A stretch of DNA of 64,000 nt from Amborella trichopoda (taxonomy: Eukaryota > Streptophyta > Magnoliopsida > Amborellales > Amborellaceae). Position numbers and translations under genes: made by a program. Shown in pieces: positions 12,901 through 27,200 of the stretch; the first letter of the stretch is position 1, and each line of letters begins with the position of its first letter. Below the pieces are notes generated by a model. That model ran no database searches and had not been told where the DNA came from. It worked only from the letters and a program-made list of their open reading frames with translations. The DNA lies in the NCBI RefSeq assembly GCF_000471905.2, contig NW_006498445.1, positions 756,947-820,946 on the forward strand, in the 5' to 3' direction.

Positions 12901-15900
12901 CTGGCCGAGCTGTGCCGAGCTCAAAAATGGCCCAAAAAAAGTTTTAAGAAAAGGGAAAAAAATCTTAAAATCTGTTAAAATACGAAAATGTACATAAAAG
13001 ATGAGAAAACATTTTCAAAGAGTAAAAAAGGAAAATTGTTTGAAAATCATTTTCTCATAAAAATAAGAAATATAGAGAAAACCAAAAAATATGAATTTAA
13101 GAATATAAAACCCTAAGCAAAACTAAAAATAAATACCCTAAACGTATAAGCAAAACAAAAAATAAGTCATTTATAATTGATTTAATTAAAGATCAAATCA
13201 ATAATGTTAACTTTAATTGTATTTATACAAGAATTTCATTCATTATGTACCCCCCGAGTTTGGCGGGGGATGCGGACTAGGCAACCCGCCAAGCCTAATT
13301 TACTCGGGGAAGTCCGAGTAAACTCAACCAAGTTGTAAAACATATGACAGAAGAGAACATCAAACCGCTGTATACTATGAATAAAGCAAACCCACTGTGA
13401 AAAGATTACACTCACTTCAAAATGATGCAGGAAAACCCAAATCATGTTCTAAACTCTCTCAAAGCCTCTTTAGCTCTATAAACTCCATTGAACTATTCAC
13501 ATATCACACAGGGTATAGGAATAGAGAAAGTAAAACTTTTAAAAATGACAAACACCATCATCATCATCGACATCACAGCCGTATCCCAATTATTAAGGGT
13601 TACTACATAAATTATGTTCTACCATTCGGCTCTATCAAGGGCCATACCCTCAATCAGACCATACTTGATATAAGGCATCGCTTACAGTGAACTTCCTAGC
13701 AAGAGCATATAACATAGGTCTAGAATTCATGAAAAGATCTGGTAAAGTGTTACTCCGGCTACCTACCTACAATCCCCCTCCTATATTAGCACTTGGCTTG
13801 GGGTCAGCACAACTGGCTTGGGACAAGCCATGGCGGAGTTAAAAAAAAAAGTCCAAGCATAATTCCACAATTTTCTTTATATTACAAATTCCATGAAAAT
13901 ATTTATGGTAAAAATTCTTAGACTAACCAAAATGTTTCTTAAAAGGCACTTTCCTTATTTTGGGTTGGACTAACCCCAGGTCTGGTTTCTTCATGATCGC
14001 GGCTGATTGTCTCCTTAACTAGCTCTCACATTCCCAAAGGGACTATGACCCTAATATGTGATGGTCAAATTTTTTTATAAGTACAATGTCATTGTTATAA
14101 TTATTTCCTTATTCTTCAAAATAAGCTCCTATTTCTACCAATATATTGCATATAAAAAATAAATTTATCCTAATTAATACACTTCATTTCCTCTACGAGT
14201 ATTGCCTACCCGTATTTCCCCTGTCCAAGTAAATGCCTATCCGCAGAATTTGAATGACTTTCCTAAAATATAATTCGATATAGTGCAATTATGAGGACAT
14301 ATTTAGGATCTGTTTGGTTGTAAACAACGATCTGCCCACAATCCCGATAATACAGGCCCGGGGTCCGGTGGATCTAGACCTGAATATGGGTGAAATTCCA
14401 TCGTGGTTGAGCTCGTTCAACATTTCCCCAAGAAGGTGGCCATTCTAGGTCCAGAAGCTTGATCCTGAGCTCCGGGGCAAGGGATCTTGATTATAGACAT
14501 TTTTTGAAATTAAGGATCTCAATCCACAAATTAGGGATCTAGATCCCTAGTTAATCGGATCCAGATCCCTCTCATCCAAATCATGGGAACATAAGTGGAA
14601 TCGAACCTCCATCATGGAAGCAAGTTTCTTTTACATTCATACCAAGATCAGTAGCACATTTCAAAGATTCATTTACAGTGGAAGCATGGATCACCAACTT
14701 ATTTGAGTTGTTTCTTATCACTAGCATTTTCATGAAACAGGGCTGTTTTCATGCCTGAAGACAGAATCCTCATTTTAGGTTTTCAGTTTCACTTTCTCAC
14801 TTGGGAAACACTCTCCAAAGATAATAAAAATTTTAAAAAAGGGATTTTTTGTATTAAGGATACTTAAGTTATGAAATTCAGAAAAAGCATTAATCATATC
14901 ATTCAACATACTTTGCTCCCGAGCTACCCTAGTTAAGTGCTCTGGGGAAGCCTCAATTCTAAGATGGCTTAGACCTCTATCCCATATGCTTCATCATTTG
15001 ATCTTGGAAAATTTGATCATGCTCCCTTCATATTGGGATTACAATGCCTTTTAACTCACAGTTTATATATCTCATTCCCTATCCCAGGAATCTTTGTGCA
15101 TCTCTCGACCTATGGTGCTGATCACAATCTAGGAACTGACCTTGCTCCCGATCCCGGTAACTATGGTTGGGAGGAGCGGGGGGGCGGGGACCAAATCACT
15201 TTCCAGAAGGAATAAGCTGGATCATTCCAAGCCCATGAATTAATTTGGTTTTGTAGGTGAAAAATACACCATGATGGGTGCCCGAATGTACCAAAAAAGG
15301 AAGTCATGGTTAGAGAGCGGTAGCCATATTGCAAAACCATTGCAATGTGGTGATATACCAAATTGCAAACCCTCATAAACCCTCATAACATTGCTGAACT
15401 TGGATATGGATGCTACATAAACATGACTAATACCCCTTGAGATAAGCTGGATCTAAGGGAAGCAAGCTTATCTTATTGCTCACAGCATAGGCAGAAAGGA
15501 TTTCAGTTTCATGAACATCTTATAAATTGATACAATCCATTAAATAAATAAAAAAATTCTACTGGGCAATAATGTTAGCAAATTTAGAATATATGTTTCC
15601 TATGATGAGAACTTTCTATTTATCCCGTGACATAAATTAACATAAACAGTTCCACCTCAATTCCTTGTTATATCATGTACCCCAAGAGAATGAATCAATT
15701 TATATGAGATCAGGGTATAGTACATGCAATTAACAATGTGGGCAACAATGCCACTATTTTTACCTTTCAAGTCATAATTCCTCGAAACATAAAGGAGACT
15801 AAAGAAGCAACTATACAGAATTGGCTCGTACAGCGCATATAATAGACACTTAAGAGCAATTTTAAAGGGAACGAACAGATGCTTGCAAATGATAATACAG

Positions 15901-17000
15901 TGATATGTACATATTACAAAGAGAAAGGCAGCTATTCTCTTAAACAGGAATAGAAGCTATTCTTTTAAACAAAAATAGAGATTGAAGAACCAACGGGACA
16001 TAACTCTCTTCTATACTATATATGGTATAAATATTGTTAACTTCTCTAACAGGCACTCAAGTTGGAGAACATAGACGATTTGCAACTTCCTCCCGAGATA
16101 ACAAAAACAATTACACTCAAGTGCCTAGGTGAGTAAATTTGCTATTAGGTCTTCTTATTCATTTGAAGTGTTGCAATAACACCTCTGACCAAATTCTGCT
16201 TCAGTAGGAATGCATGATAGTCCGAAATGTATTTGGTTACCTCCTCAGAAATTGGATTTGATGTTAGATGAACTGTTTTTTATTACCTTGAAAGAGATTC
16301 GTTGATCCTTTAAAGAGTACAACAGGATCAATGCATTAGGTTATTGGTGATCAGATGTCATAGCTTGATTACAAATGATTGTAAGGTGAGAGGCAGCCCT
16401 ACAATGCTTGACCTACTTGGCCCTAGGCATGTCTTTGAAGGTTATGTAGATGACTAAATTTCCATCACAGATTAGAACCATCTTTTGAAGACAAAATTTC
16501 TTTTGAGGCTAACGGTGCACAACCATAAATGTTGTTTATGTCGAAGCAATCCATACAAAGTGCCTGCGATTTTCTTGTCACTTTCCTCTATCCAAATAGC
16601 CCGGAAGATCAGACATGTTCTATACTAGGCAAACGGCAAAATAGGACAAGACTATTGATCCATCAGCCAACTGCCAATTCAAATATTATGTAGCACATCA
16701 TTTTTTCTTTTTTGAGTAAAATATTAATCTAAGACATCTGAAACAATTTTAGGAAAAAAAAAATGTCCCATGTTGCACACATTCCTCCTTCACAAACTTG
16801 CTATGTCCATAGTGGTTTATTGAATGGACCCGCAATGGACAGTGCCGTCCATTGCGGTTCCGCAAGAATTTTTGGACCACCACGAACCTAGCATGTTTGT
16901 GGCGGTCGAAAAACGCACGCCATCTAATTTTTTCTAACTACAATTGGCCTATGGGCGAAGTCACTAAAGCATTTTGTCCATAAACATTGTGCAGATGCTT

Positions 17001-17037
<37 letters not shown>

Positions 17038-20000
17038 GAAAAAAGTTGGGATTAGCCCACTAGCTCAAATGAACATATGAGCCCAACGGCTCAGATTGAA
17101 TCTAGACCGATCTGACGATCACGGATGTCTAGTAGTGCTTGAATTTTATTTATTTTTCTAAAAATTCAAATCATTTGAAATTTTAGGTGTGAGTTCTTCT
17201 CATCAAGGTGCACCTAAAAAAAATTTAAAAAACATTATCCGTAACCAAAAAGACCAAAATACCCCCCGAAACATTTCAGGGGTATTTTGGTCAATGTTTT
17301 TCATGTGAATTTTTTTTTTGATATTTTTCGAAAATTCACCTATTTTTTATGAACACACGCTTAAAATTTCAAGTGATTTGGATTCGTAGAAAAAAAACTA
17401 AAATTCAAACACTACCAGACATCCGTGATCATCAGATCGGCTCAGATTCAATCNNNNNNNNNNNNNNNNNNNNTACCAATCATTATTCTATGTTTTCCTT
17501 TTTCTTTATTAATGACTAGATCTCTTGTCTCGTGTATATATATATATATATATATATATAGTACAAAACACCTATAGGAGAAAATGAACAGTGATTTCGC
17601 CTACCCTCATCATCGTTCAAAGTTCATCGCACAGTCACGATTGTCCGGTAGTGTTTCATTTTTCATTTTTTTTCTACAAATCAAAATGACCTGAAATTTG
17701 GAGCTTGTATTCATCAAAAATAGGCGAATCTTCGAAAAATATTAAAAAAATATTTTACATGAATAAAATTGATCAAAATATTTTACATTTTGGGGGTATT
17801 TTGATCAATTATTTCACAAATTATTTTTTTATATATATTTATTAAATGATATTTGTGACCTCCATGTACAAAAGATAAATTGTCTCTTTGTAGACAATGC
17901 CATATATATATATATAGGAAAACTCTTCCTAATGCCTATAGGCGAAAATGAACAGTTTTTTTTTCCTACCCTCATCACCATCCGAACTTCATCGCACGGT
18001 CACAATTGTCTGGTAGCATTTTTCTTTTTTTTTTACTAATCGAAATGGCTTGAAATTTGGAGCGTGGGTACATCTTAGTGAGCGTGGGTACAAATTATTT
18101 TTTTTTATATATTCATTGTTGTCCCTTAAATTTCAAAATGGGTGGTTGTAAGAGTCTATTGAATAAACACAAAGTTTCAAAAAAAAAATCTCGGACTTCG
18201 TGACTCACCTCAAGCCATCCAATTTGACATCTAATGAGCAAGAATGATTGTGACCTCCATGTACAAAAGCTATATAGTCCCTTTGTAGACAAACCCTATG
18301 CGGACATTAAACTTTCCCTCAACCGATTCAAGCACGGATAAACGAGGCAGGTTGTATTAGCTAGGAAACCAACGTAAAACTTTGCTAAAACTTACCGTGA
18401 TGATATATATATATATATATATAGGAAAAAAGTTAACAAGCACTTAGCAGCTATAATAAATATTAATATCAATGGAATCCTAGCCGTTTGATCTTCTTCG
18501 GGTGGTTCAAAATACATGTCACTATCTAAATTTTAATCTTTTTTCCAGAAATCGGATCGTGATGAAATTTTGGGCATGTGTACTAAAAAATAGGGCATAA
18601 ATGAAAAAAAATATAAAAAATATTTCTTAAAATAAATTGACCAAAATATCCCTGAAAAATGATGGGGGTAATTTAGTCATTTTAAATTCCTGAAAGTATT
18701 TTTTTATATATTTTTATATGGTGTGCAATAGTGTTAGGTACATATAATTAAATTTTCATCTTAATCTGATTTATAGAAAAAAAATTAAAATTCAAATAGT
18801 GATATGTATTTTGAACCACCCGATGAAGATCTGACGTTTGGAAATCCACCTATATTACTATTCATTGAAGCTGCCAATATTTGGTAGCTTTAGTCATATA
18901 TATAGGAAAAGTTATAAAAACGCGTATAGGCAAATTGCTACAGTGTTTTGCCCCACAATGGACATGCTATGAAAGCGGCATTGAACAGAGCCACAACAGA
19001 CGGCGCATGATCCGTGGCGGTAATAACAAATTCATAAACACACTTTAGCTATCCCAGTAAGGGATACTAACACAAAAATTGAAAGATTAAATGAAATAGT
19101 ATAACAATTAAATTTTACAAATGTCTAATTAGAATCTATTGGTTCTCAGACAGAACGAATAGAAAAATAAATAAATAATATAAAAGAAAAAACTAAAACT
19201 ATAGAAAAAATAATATTTACAGATGGAGGAAAGGAAATATTTAAAAAATTTACTCCACAAATAAATAGAAATATTAGTTTAATAAAACCCTCTTTCATTA
19301 CAACCCCTTCCATTCCTAACGCGGTAAACATAGAAAAAACACCATTAAAAATTAAAGATAACGTAGAACTAATCAATTATTATAAAAGACAATTAATAAT
19401 AAAAAATTAATGTTTAACATAAAATAATCAAGAAACTTCCTCTAGATCAGACTCAGATTTAGACTTGTCTTATAAAGAATACTTCGAAAATGATTCAGAT
19501 AACGAAAATTATATCAATGCATATTCCAAACCCAACCATGTAACCGAAAGTGCTCCAAAAAATTATTACAAAAGACCAACAACTTTAAATCTTCAATTTG
19601 AAGAAAAGGTGACATGTCAACTATCTCTTACTCCGGAGATACTTTTGTTGAATGGAATATTGATGGTCTATCTGAATACCAAATACTAAGTAATGGAATG
19701 TAATGCCGTTTGGATTAAAAAATGCTCTTTCTGAATTTCAAAATATTATGAATGATATTTTTGCCAAATATAGAGACTTTATCATTGTTTAAATAGATGG
19801 TATTTTAGTATATTTAGATTCCATTGATAAACACTTGAAACACTTAACTTTATTTTCTAATGAAATTTAAGATTAATGGACATGTTGTTTCAGCAAGGAA
19901 GATCAAGCTTTTCCAAGTATCACTTTTCTAGGAAATAAAATTGATCAAGACACTACTTTTCCAGTAGTTAGAGCCATTGGTTTTGCTGATAAATTTCCAA

Positions 20001-23000
20001 ATGGCATTACATTCCATTCATAATGTCTGAAAGGAACTGTGAAAGCAGTTTTATATTTATCAAACTCCTTAATCTGTATTTGCCAAAATCCAGATTTCAT
20101 ATCAAATTTTGAGAATATTTTTTAATACTGTATCCTAGCTATTAGGTCTTGCATGTTAGGTATAAGGTGTCTTATCCATTTTAAAACTTTATTTAAAGGT
20201 TTATAATTTATTACCAATCTGGGTACTCCTCTTTCTAATTCTGCGGCAATTTCTACATAGAAAGCAGCACATGAATAAGAAGATTTGCTTTTTCGAATTA
20301 ATTTATTTTTTAATGGATCTTCTATTTCTTTTTGGCATATTTCTAAATATCTCTGGTTCATCTGTATAGGTCAAGCTTTAGTAGGGATTTTATCTTTAGT
20401 AAATCCATCTATATATGGAGTTCTACTAGGCGTTTCTTCTTGTGCCAAAATGGACTAGGCAAATCTGAACAAACCTCCTTTTCTAGAAGTTCCTTGAACT
20501 CATCTATTTTTCTTTTAAGATTTTCATCTTTATCTAACCTTTCCTTTGTTCTAGTTCTATTAACAGATATCTATAATTCATTTGTTTTAGTATTAATTGA
20601 GTTTTGTAATTCATTAATTCTTGTTACTCTTGGTTTCTCACAAAAATTAGAAGTAATAGGATAGTCTCTTATCCTTTCATGAATTCCTCTTTCAGCAACA
20701 GAGAAAGGTTGTATCATGGTCAAGAATCCTCTAAAATAATTATCCGTTGGAAATCTTTAACTAATTTCTTTTTCTTATGGATTTTTCTATCCCTATATTT
20801 ATAATCTTTTTTATGATCTTTTTGCTTATGTTTTTTGTGTCTTTTATCATACATTCGATTATTTTCTATTCCGAAATGATAACAAAAAACTCCTAATTCT
20901 CTTTTATAGAAAGCTTGTTCATTCTTTATCTGTTTTCTAATTTCATTTGGGTGCAAAGCATAATTACTACTCTATTTATTTTTTGAGCTATTTCTCCATA
21001 GCTAAATTCAGAAATATGGATTCCTTCTTCAAGATAGAGTTTTACCTTTTCACAAAAGGATCTAGGTAATCCTGAAATAAATTTGTCTTTCCAAGTTACT
21101 GCAGCACAATCTACTAGTTGTAGAAGTCTCATAGTATATACATCCTTACACTGTCTATATTCATATAAAGTTCTACATCTAAGAGTATGTAATAGGTCTC
21201 TAATTTTTCTTGTATTTCTTCTAATTTACCAGAAAAATTTGGTACTATTACTATGATTAATGTTCTAACTGCATCTTGAGTAGTGAAACCTTGTTCATTT
21301 ACTATAGGCTTATCATTATCATTTGAGGTTACATGAGTGGGTAAAAAATTTCTATCAGCTTCTGTTAAGTAATTATCCCACCATCCTTTTAATTGCCCAG
21401 TAAATCCTACTATGATCATTTTTACAATAGAATCGTCTTTATTTCATCTAATCAAACATGCATTAGAAAACATAGTCATATTTTGGAAAACATCTATTAC
21501 TTGGCATTCAGATAAACCATCAATATTCCAATCAACTATAGCATCTCCAGAGTAAGAGATGGTTGATATCACCCTTTTCTTCAAATTGAAGATCTAAAGG
21601 TGTTGGTCTTCTGTAATAATTTTTAGTTTTAGCAGTTTGAGTTACATGGTTGGGTTTGGTATAGACGTTAATATATTTTTCATTATCAGAATCATTTTTG
21701 AAGTATTCTTCTTTATAAGACAGATCTGAATCTGAGTTAGAGTCACAGGAAATCTCTTGATTATTTCTATCAAAGCATTAATTTGTTTGTTATAAATTTT
21801 GCCCTTTATAGAAAAATTAGATAATTGATTAGTTAATAATTCTACATTATCTTTAATTTTTACTGGTTTAATTTCTAATTTTACCGAGTTAGGTATAGAT
21901 GGGGTTGTAATAAAAGAGGGTTTTATTAAACTAATATTTCTATTTATTTGTGGAGCAAATTTTTTAAATATTTCTTTTCCTCCATCTGTAAAAACTATTT
22001 TTTCTATAGTTTTACATTCATCTTTTATATTATTTATATTTATTTCTATGCGTTCTGTCTGAGAACCAATGGATTCTAAATAGACATTTGTAAAATTTAA
22101 TTATTCGACTATTTCATTTAATCTTTCAATTTTTGTGTTAGTATCACATACTGGAATAGCTAAAGTGTTAGTTTATGAATTTATTATTACAGGTTGCATA
22201 GGCGAATGTACCGCTTCTATTGTATTTTCTATAGCTTTTCAAGTTTTAGTTATTTTTTGGATAGTTTGTACTTTTAATGTGATTTCTTCAAAATACATAT
22301 TCTTAAACCAACTAAAGAAAAATACATGACACTTATTTTTTCTTAAGTATAAAATTATTCTTGAATTTTATCTCTTTCTTCTTTAGGAAAATTTTTAAAA
22401 AATAATTTTCTTTGATCTCTATTTTCTACTGAGTAGAAGTCTTTTCAAAGAAATTTTTTATTTATTTCAAAAGAATTTATTTCTTCATCTAGGACTATAG
22501 CATTAACAAAATTTCTATACACAAGATAACTAACTCCTATGGGTGCTTCTGTTTTATTATTATTATCAGAACTAGATTCTTCTAAAATTTTATCTTTTAA
22601 TTTTAGTGAGTTTCTAGGTGGTGCTTCTAGTCAAGGTATCTCATGAAAAGTAAGTTGCACCTCTCCTCTTGGTAATTCTCTAAATATAATCTATTGCAGC
22701 CCTTTGGAGCTGTCTATCACCTCCATGTAAGGTGCCTGGTAGCAGCTTTCAATTTTCAGGGATTCTTACCTCTTCCCATTTAATTTGTTTTGGTATTATG
22801 GTTTTACTGTGAATATTTGACTCAAATAGAGTCATAAAACCTCTTGTATTAATAAGTTTATTATTAGGATTAAGTGTATACTTATATTTTGGGATCTAGG
22901 TATCTTTTTAAACCTTGGGTTCTTACGGTTAAAGTAAGACCTTTTAATAGGTTGGGATCACCTAAGCTTACTATATAATTAGGGTAACAAATAAAGTAAA

Positions 23001-24263
23001 CTGAACCTCGATGTAAACTAGCTTCTATGACTCCTAATAAAGAATCTTGAAAATCTAAATGTCAATTATCCTGAACACAGGCTAATACTGTTGTATTAGA
23101 CCTTGTTTTGTTAGGGCTACTATATCTACTTGTAAGGTACCTATATGTATGTAGTTATATTTTTTATTTTCTTTTAGCAATTTTTTATCAAATAATTGTA
23201 TGAGTGTCTAATCGTCTCTTAATGACAAAGTTTTTTCTATTGTCCTAACCGTGTATTTGGCTCAAAGATTGACGGTTCCAATCCTATAGATACTAGTGGG
23301 TGATAGGTCATTTTCAATTCGTTGGGACAACTAAAGATTCAAACTCCTGCTCTTCCGTATTTAGTATGAATCCAGAATTGCTGTTATCTAAAACTTCTTG
23401 TTCTAATTCGGATTCAGTCATAGTCTAGTTCAAAGTCTCTACCTGACCTTTAGTTACCACGTCCGACCTGCCTAAGGCTTAAAACGTCCTACCTAGCAAT
23501 AACCGCTTCAATGAATAATGAACTTCAAAAGCCCTTAGTCATCTCAAACGGGTATACAATGGCCTCCCACACTGATTAAATAACTACTTACAGGTTGGCT
23601 TCCACCCTCGACTATCGGTTGGCTTCCACCCTCGACTATCGGTTGGCCTCACCTCCAGCTGCATTTTAACTTTAAACAAAACTATTTCTAAAACAAAACT
23701 AGATTTCGGAAGTACTAGTTAGTAACATACTCTAGTTAACAACCTAAGTACTGAAGTTGACTTTAGCTAGGCTTTAGACTGGGTTCTAATCGGAATGGGC
23801 ATTTTAAACTACAAGTTTAAACGGATTATTAGGCTATGGTTTGGATCATCTTTGGCTCTGATTTGGATCATCTTTGGCTCTGCCTAAAGGTTTATCTGAT
23901 CATTTGGCTTTGTTTTGGGATCGACTTTGGCTCTTATTTGGATCTCTTTGGCTCTGAATCTACGGGTTTATCGGATCATTTGGCTTTGATACCATTTGGG
24001 ACCAAACGTGTAAAAACTAATAAAATACAATTAATAAACAAAGTTGCTCTGATACCATTTGGGGGTGATGTTACACCCCATGTAGTGGAATTTAATGCTC
24101 CATGTGGGTGATGTTACACCCCATGTAGATGTCACATCCCTCTTAATGACCAAAAATACCCTTACTAAAGAAAAGCTCTATATACAAAACAAGGGTATAT
24201 AAATGTCCAAATTTTGTTGAGTACAATGATAAATTACTCCATGGTGTGAGCACCCTAACATAA

Positions 24264-24296
<33 letters not shown>

Positions 24297-27200
24297 CAAC
24301 AATCAAATTTAGTCATTTTTCCACCATTACATAGGGAAAATCTTGTTCTTATTTGCTAGATATATCATAATACAATAAACATATAAATCTCCCAAACCTT
24401 ACAGGGGATTCAGAAGTTTGATTATGAAAGAACATATCATCATCATCTGAGCCTTGTCCCAACTATTTGATCGGCTACATAAATCTTGTTTCACCATTAT
24501 GCTTTATTAAGAGTCATACCCTGAGTCAGACTATAAGTCACCATATCTCTTCTCACTACGTCCATTATTGTCCTTTTGGGCCTTCTCCTTGCCCTTTTAG
24601 AGCATTTCACTTGAACCAAATTGTCCCAACTAACCAATGTTGTATTGGATTTATGTCATACATGGCCAGCCACCTAAGTTTACTTTCCTTTATCTTGTCG
24701 CCTATTGGAACCCCCTAAGTTCCCCTGGATGTATTCATTGTGAATTCTATCCTTTTTTGTCTTACCACTCATCCATTTCAACATCCTTATATCAGCCGTA
24801 TATAGATATGTTGTTTCTTGACCATCCAACACTCTGTCCCATAATACATGGCTCGTCTTACACTGTCCTATAGAACTTCTCCTTCAATTTCATTGGTGTA
24901 CAGCAATCACATAAAACCTTGGATGCATATTTGTACCTTGCTCACCCAGCTTTAATTCTATGCGCAACATCTTCCTCAATCTATCCATTCTCCTAAGTTA
25001 TCTATCCAAGATATTGAAAATAATTTCTTTTACGTATTTATTGGTCATCAATCTTAACTACTTCCTTATTTCTACTCTTATTATTACTAAACTTGCATTT
25101 CATATATTTTATCTTAGTTAGGCTAATTTTTAAACATTTATAATCTAGAGCATCCCTACAAATATCTAACTTTACATTGATGCCAACTCTAGTCTCATCA
25201 ATTAAACCATGTTTCCACAAAGAACATACACCACAATACCTCATCCTATAGATGCCTAGTTAACTCGTTCATAACTAAAACAAAGAGATATAGGCTCAAT
25301 GTTGACCCCTAATGTAGGCCGATTGCACTGAAAATTCACTTCTCTCCACTAGTTGTCATCATACTAGATAGTGCTCTCTCGTATATCTCTCTCACCATGT
25401 CAATATATCATCTAGAAACTCCTTTCTTTTCAAACACCCACCAAATTAACTCTCCAGGTACCCTGAGGTATGCTTCCTCTAAATCAATAAAGCCCATATG
25501 GAGGTCTCTTCCCTTCTCCCTAATCTTCTCAATCAGTTCTCTAAGTATCAGTTCTCTAAGTAGGAAAATAGCTTCAATTGTTGACTTCTATGGCAAAAAA
25601 TCGACTGATTTTCTGATACACTCATTTCATGTCTTAGTTGTTACTCAATCACTCTCTCCCACAACTCCATAGTGTGACTCATAATTTGATCCCTCGACAG
25701 TTCGTACCAGTGGTTTAAAAAACGGATCGGTGCCCCAGATCGGGCACCTCAAAAACCCATCCGGATCGATGAATCGACGATCCGGATCGCGAATCGGCCG
25801 AATCGGTCCTATTAAGCTTTAAAAAAAATCCAAAAAAATTATGAAAAATCATTATAAATGTTATTTTTTAAGAATCTAATAAGAAAAACTTTCATTTTTA
25901 ATCAATTTGTGAATAATTAAGATGTTCTTTTCTTGTATGAACTTATGTTAACCATTAAATTTGAATCGCATAAAACAAAAAACATAGAATTACCATGGAT
26001 AAAGTATATAATCATACCTAGACTACAATAAATAATGGATTAAAACTAATCATATGTATTCCAGAGGGTAATACATGCATAAACTTGCCATGTGTTTTTG
26101 ACTTGTACAACATAAAGGTCTAAGGGAGAATTAACCTCTTTTGCCTCAACTAGCTTAGTTGTTTGTGAGGGAGGAGCCAAAACCTTCTTAATCAATGCCT
26201 CAGCAACCTGGATACACAGATCTCGACCAGGATATCAAATAAAGGCAACAGCATTTTCTGCTTTAGGAATTTCCAGCAGTGGTTATTGTAATTCATACCT
26301 CCGGAGGTGATCCAAGGTCCCGAATATCTTGTTTACTGGTTGGCGCCATTGTAACACTCACACTTTCTAAGGGCTCAATCACATCTTTGAAAACCTTATC
26401 TTGCCCCCGAATGACCACTTCCTAGTGAAACAAACAAATATTATTCATGGAGATGTATGTCCTTCATCTTGAGAATCATAGATAAAACAAGTGCCAGAAT
26501 AGTGACCTAAAAATATAGAAGCAATGAACAGTCATTCATCATAGATATAACAAAGGTTAGGAAAAAAAACAGAACAAAACTGGAGCTAAAACCAACCTGC
26601 CACCCAAATGGGTAGAGAAATGAGTATCCATCATTCTTGTCTGAGACAGCTTGAAATCCTTTTAGAGCTTCTGCAGCAACTGTGCCATACCAAGGGTGTT
26701 CTCTTAGGACATCCATCATTATCAAGGAACCAACGCACTGCATAATCAGCAGGCGTGCTTTCAATGCTACTCATGTAGGAAAATGATGGAGCAATGAACA
26801 GATTATAACAAGAAAGAACATAACTGAATTAACTGCTCACGTGATGGAGAAGCAGCATTAATAAGAGAAAAGCTAGCTGCAAGTGCTCCTAACACAAGAG
26901 TTTGACGCCTCGTAGCTGCATCTGCAAATATAAAGATCCAATCAGATGACAACAACAGCCAAGTGTCATTTGTTTTAATTAATTGTAAGAGAAAGGACAT
27001 CTCTTGACTCTAAATCTGATACCCTGCCCTGCATAGAGTGCAAAATTAAAACTGAGGAGGATGTTTTATCAATAAACTTAATCACAGTTTTCCATTTTAG
27101 GCTAACAAAGACTGATGAAAAAATTATCGATGGGTTTTTTTTAGAATAATTATTATCAGGTTAGTTGAAGAGAGACTGTAGCAAAATTTATCTAGTGAAT

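Larger units (their letters stand above)
20040..24060 (-). mobile_element. Endogenous caulimovirid, main minus-strand piece (fossil)
   Basis: Reading from right to left on the minus strand: leader with a tRNA-Met primer site (24057-24046), start of a polyprotein near 23425, movement-protein region (about 23300-22600), a linker rich in Asn/Lys, coat-protein region (about 21500-20720, with GFTGQLKGWWDNYLT and a Lys/His-rich tail), then reverse transcriptase (about 20361-20050). This order in one polyprotein is that of florendovirus-like and petuvirus-like Caulimoviridae. It is broken, with well over ten breaks, so it is old. It is in the same direction as PPL1 and inside its intron 6. Confidence 0.8.
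1276..26135 (-). other. Intron 6 of PPL1, 24.9 kb, filled with transposons
   Basis: The donor is GAG|GTTAAT at 26136/26135 and the acceptor TTTTGCAG|AAT at 1276/1275; both are phase 0. The flanking exons are adjacent in the PsbP domain (KLVEAKE then NTVDGKSYY). The other introns measure 105, 2348, 140, 175, 91 and 145 bp, so this one is at least ten times longer than any of them. Most of its recognisable content is LTR, LINE, caulimovirid and MITE sequence, listed separately. One N gap (17454-17473) lies inside, so the true length is uncertain. Confidence 0.85.
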
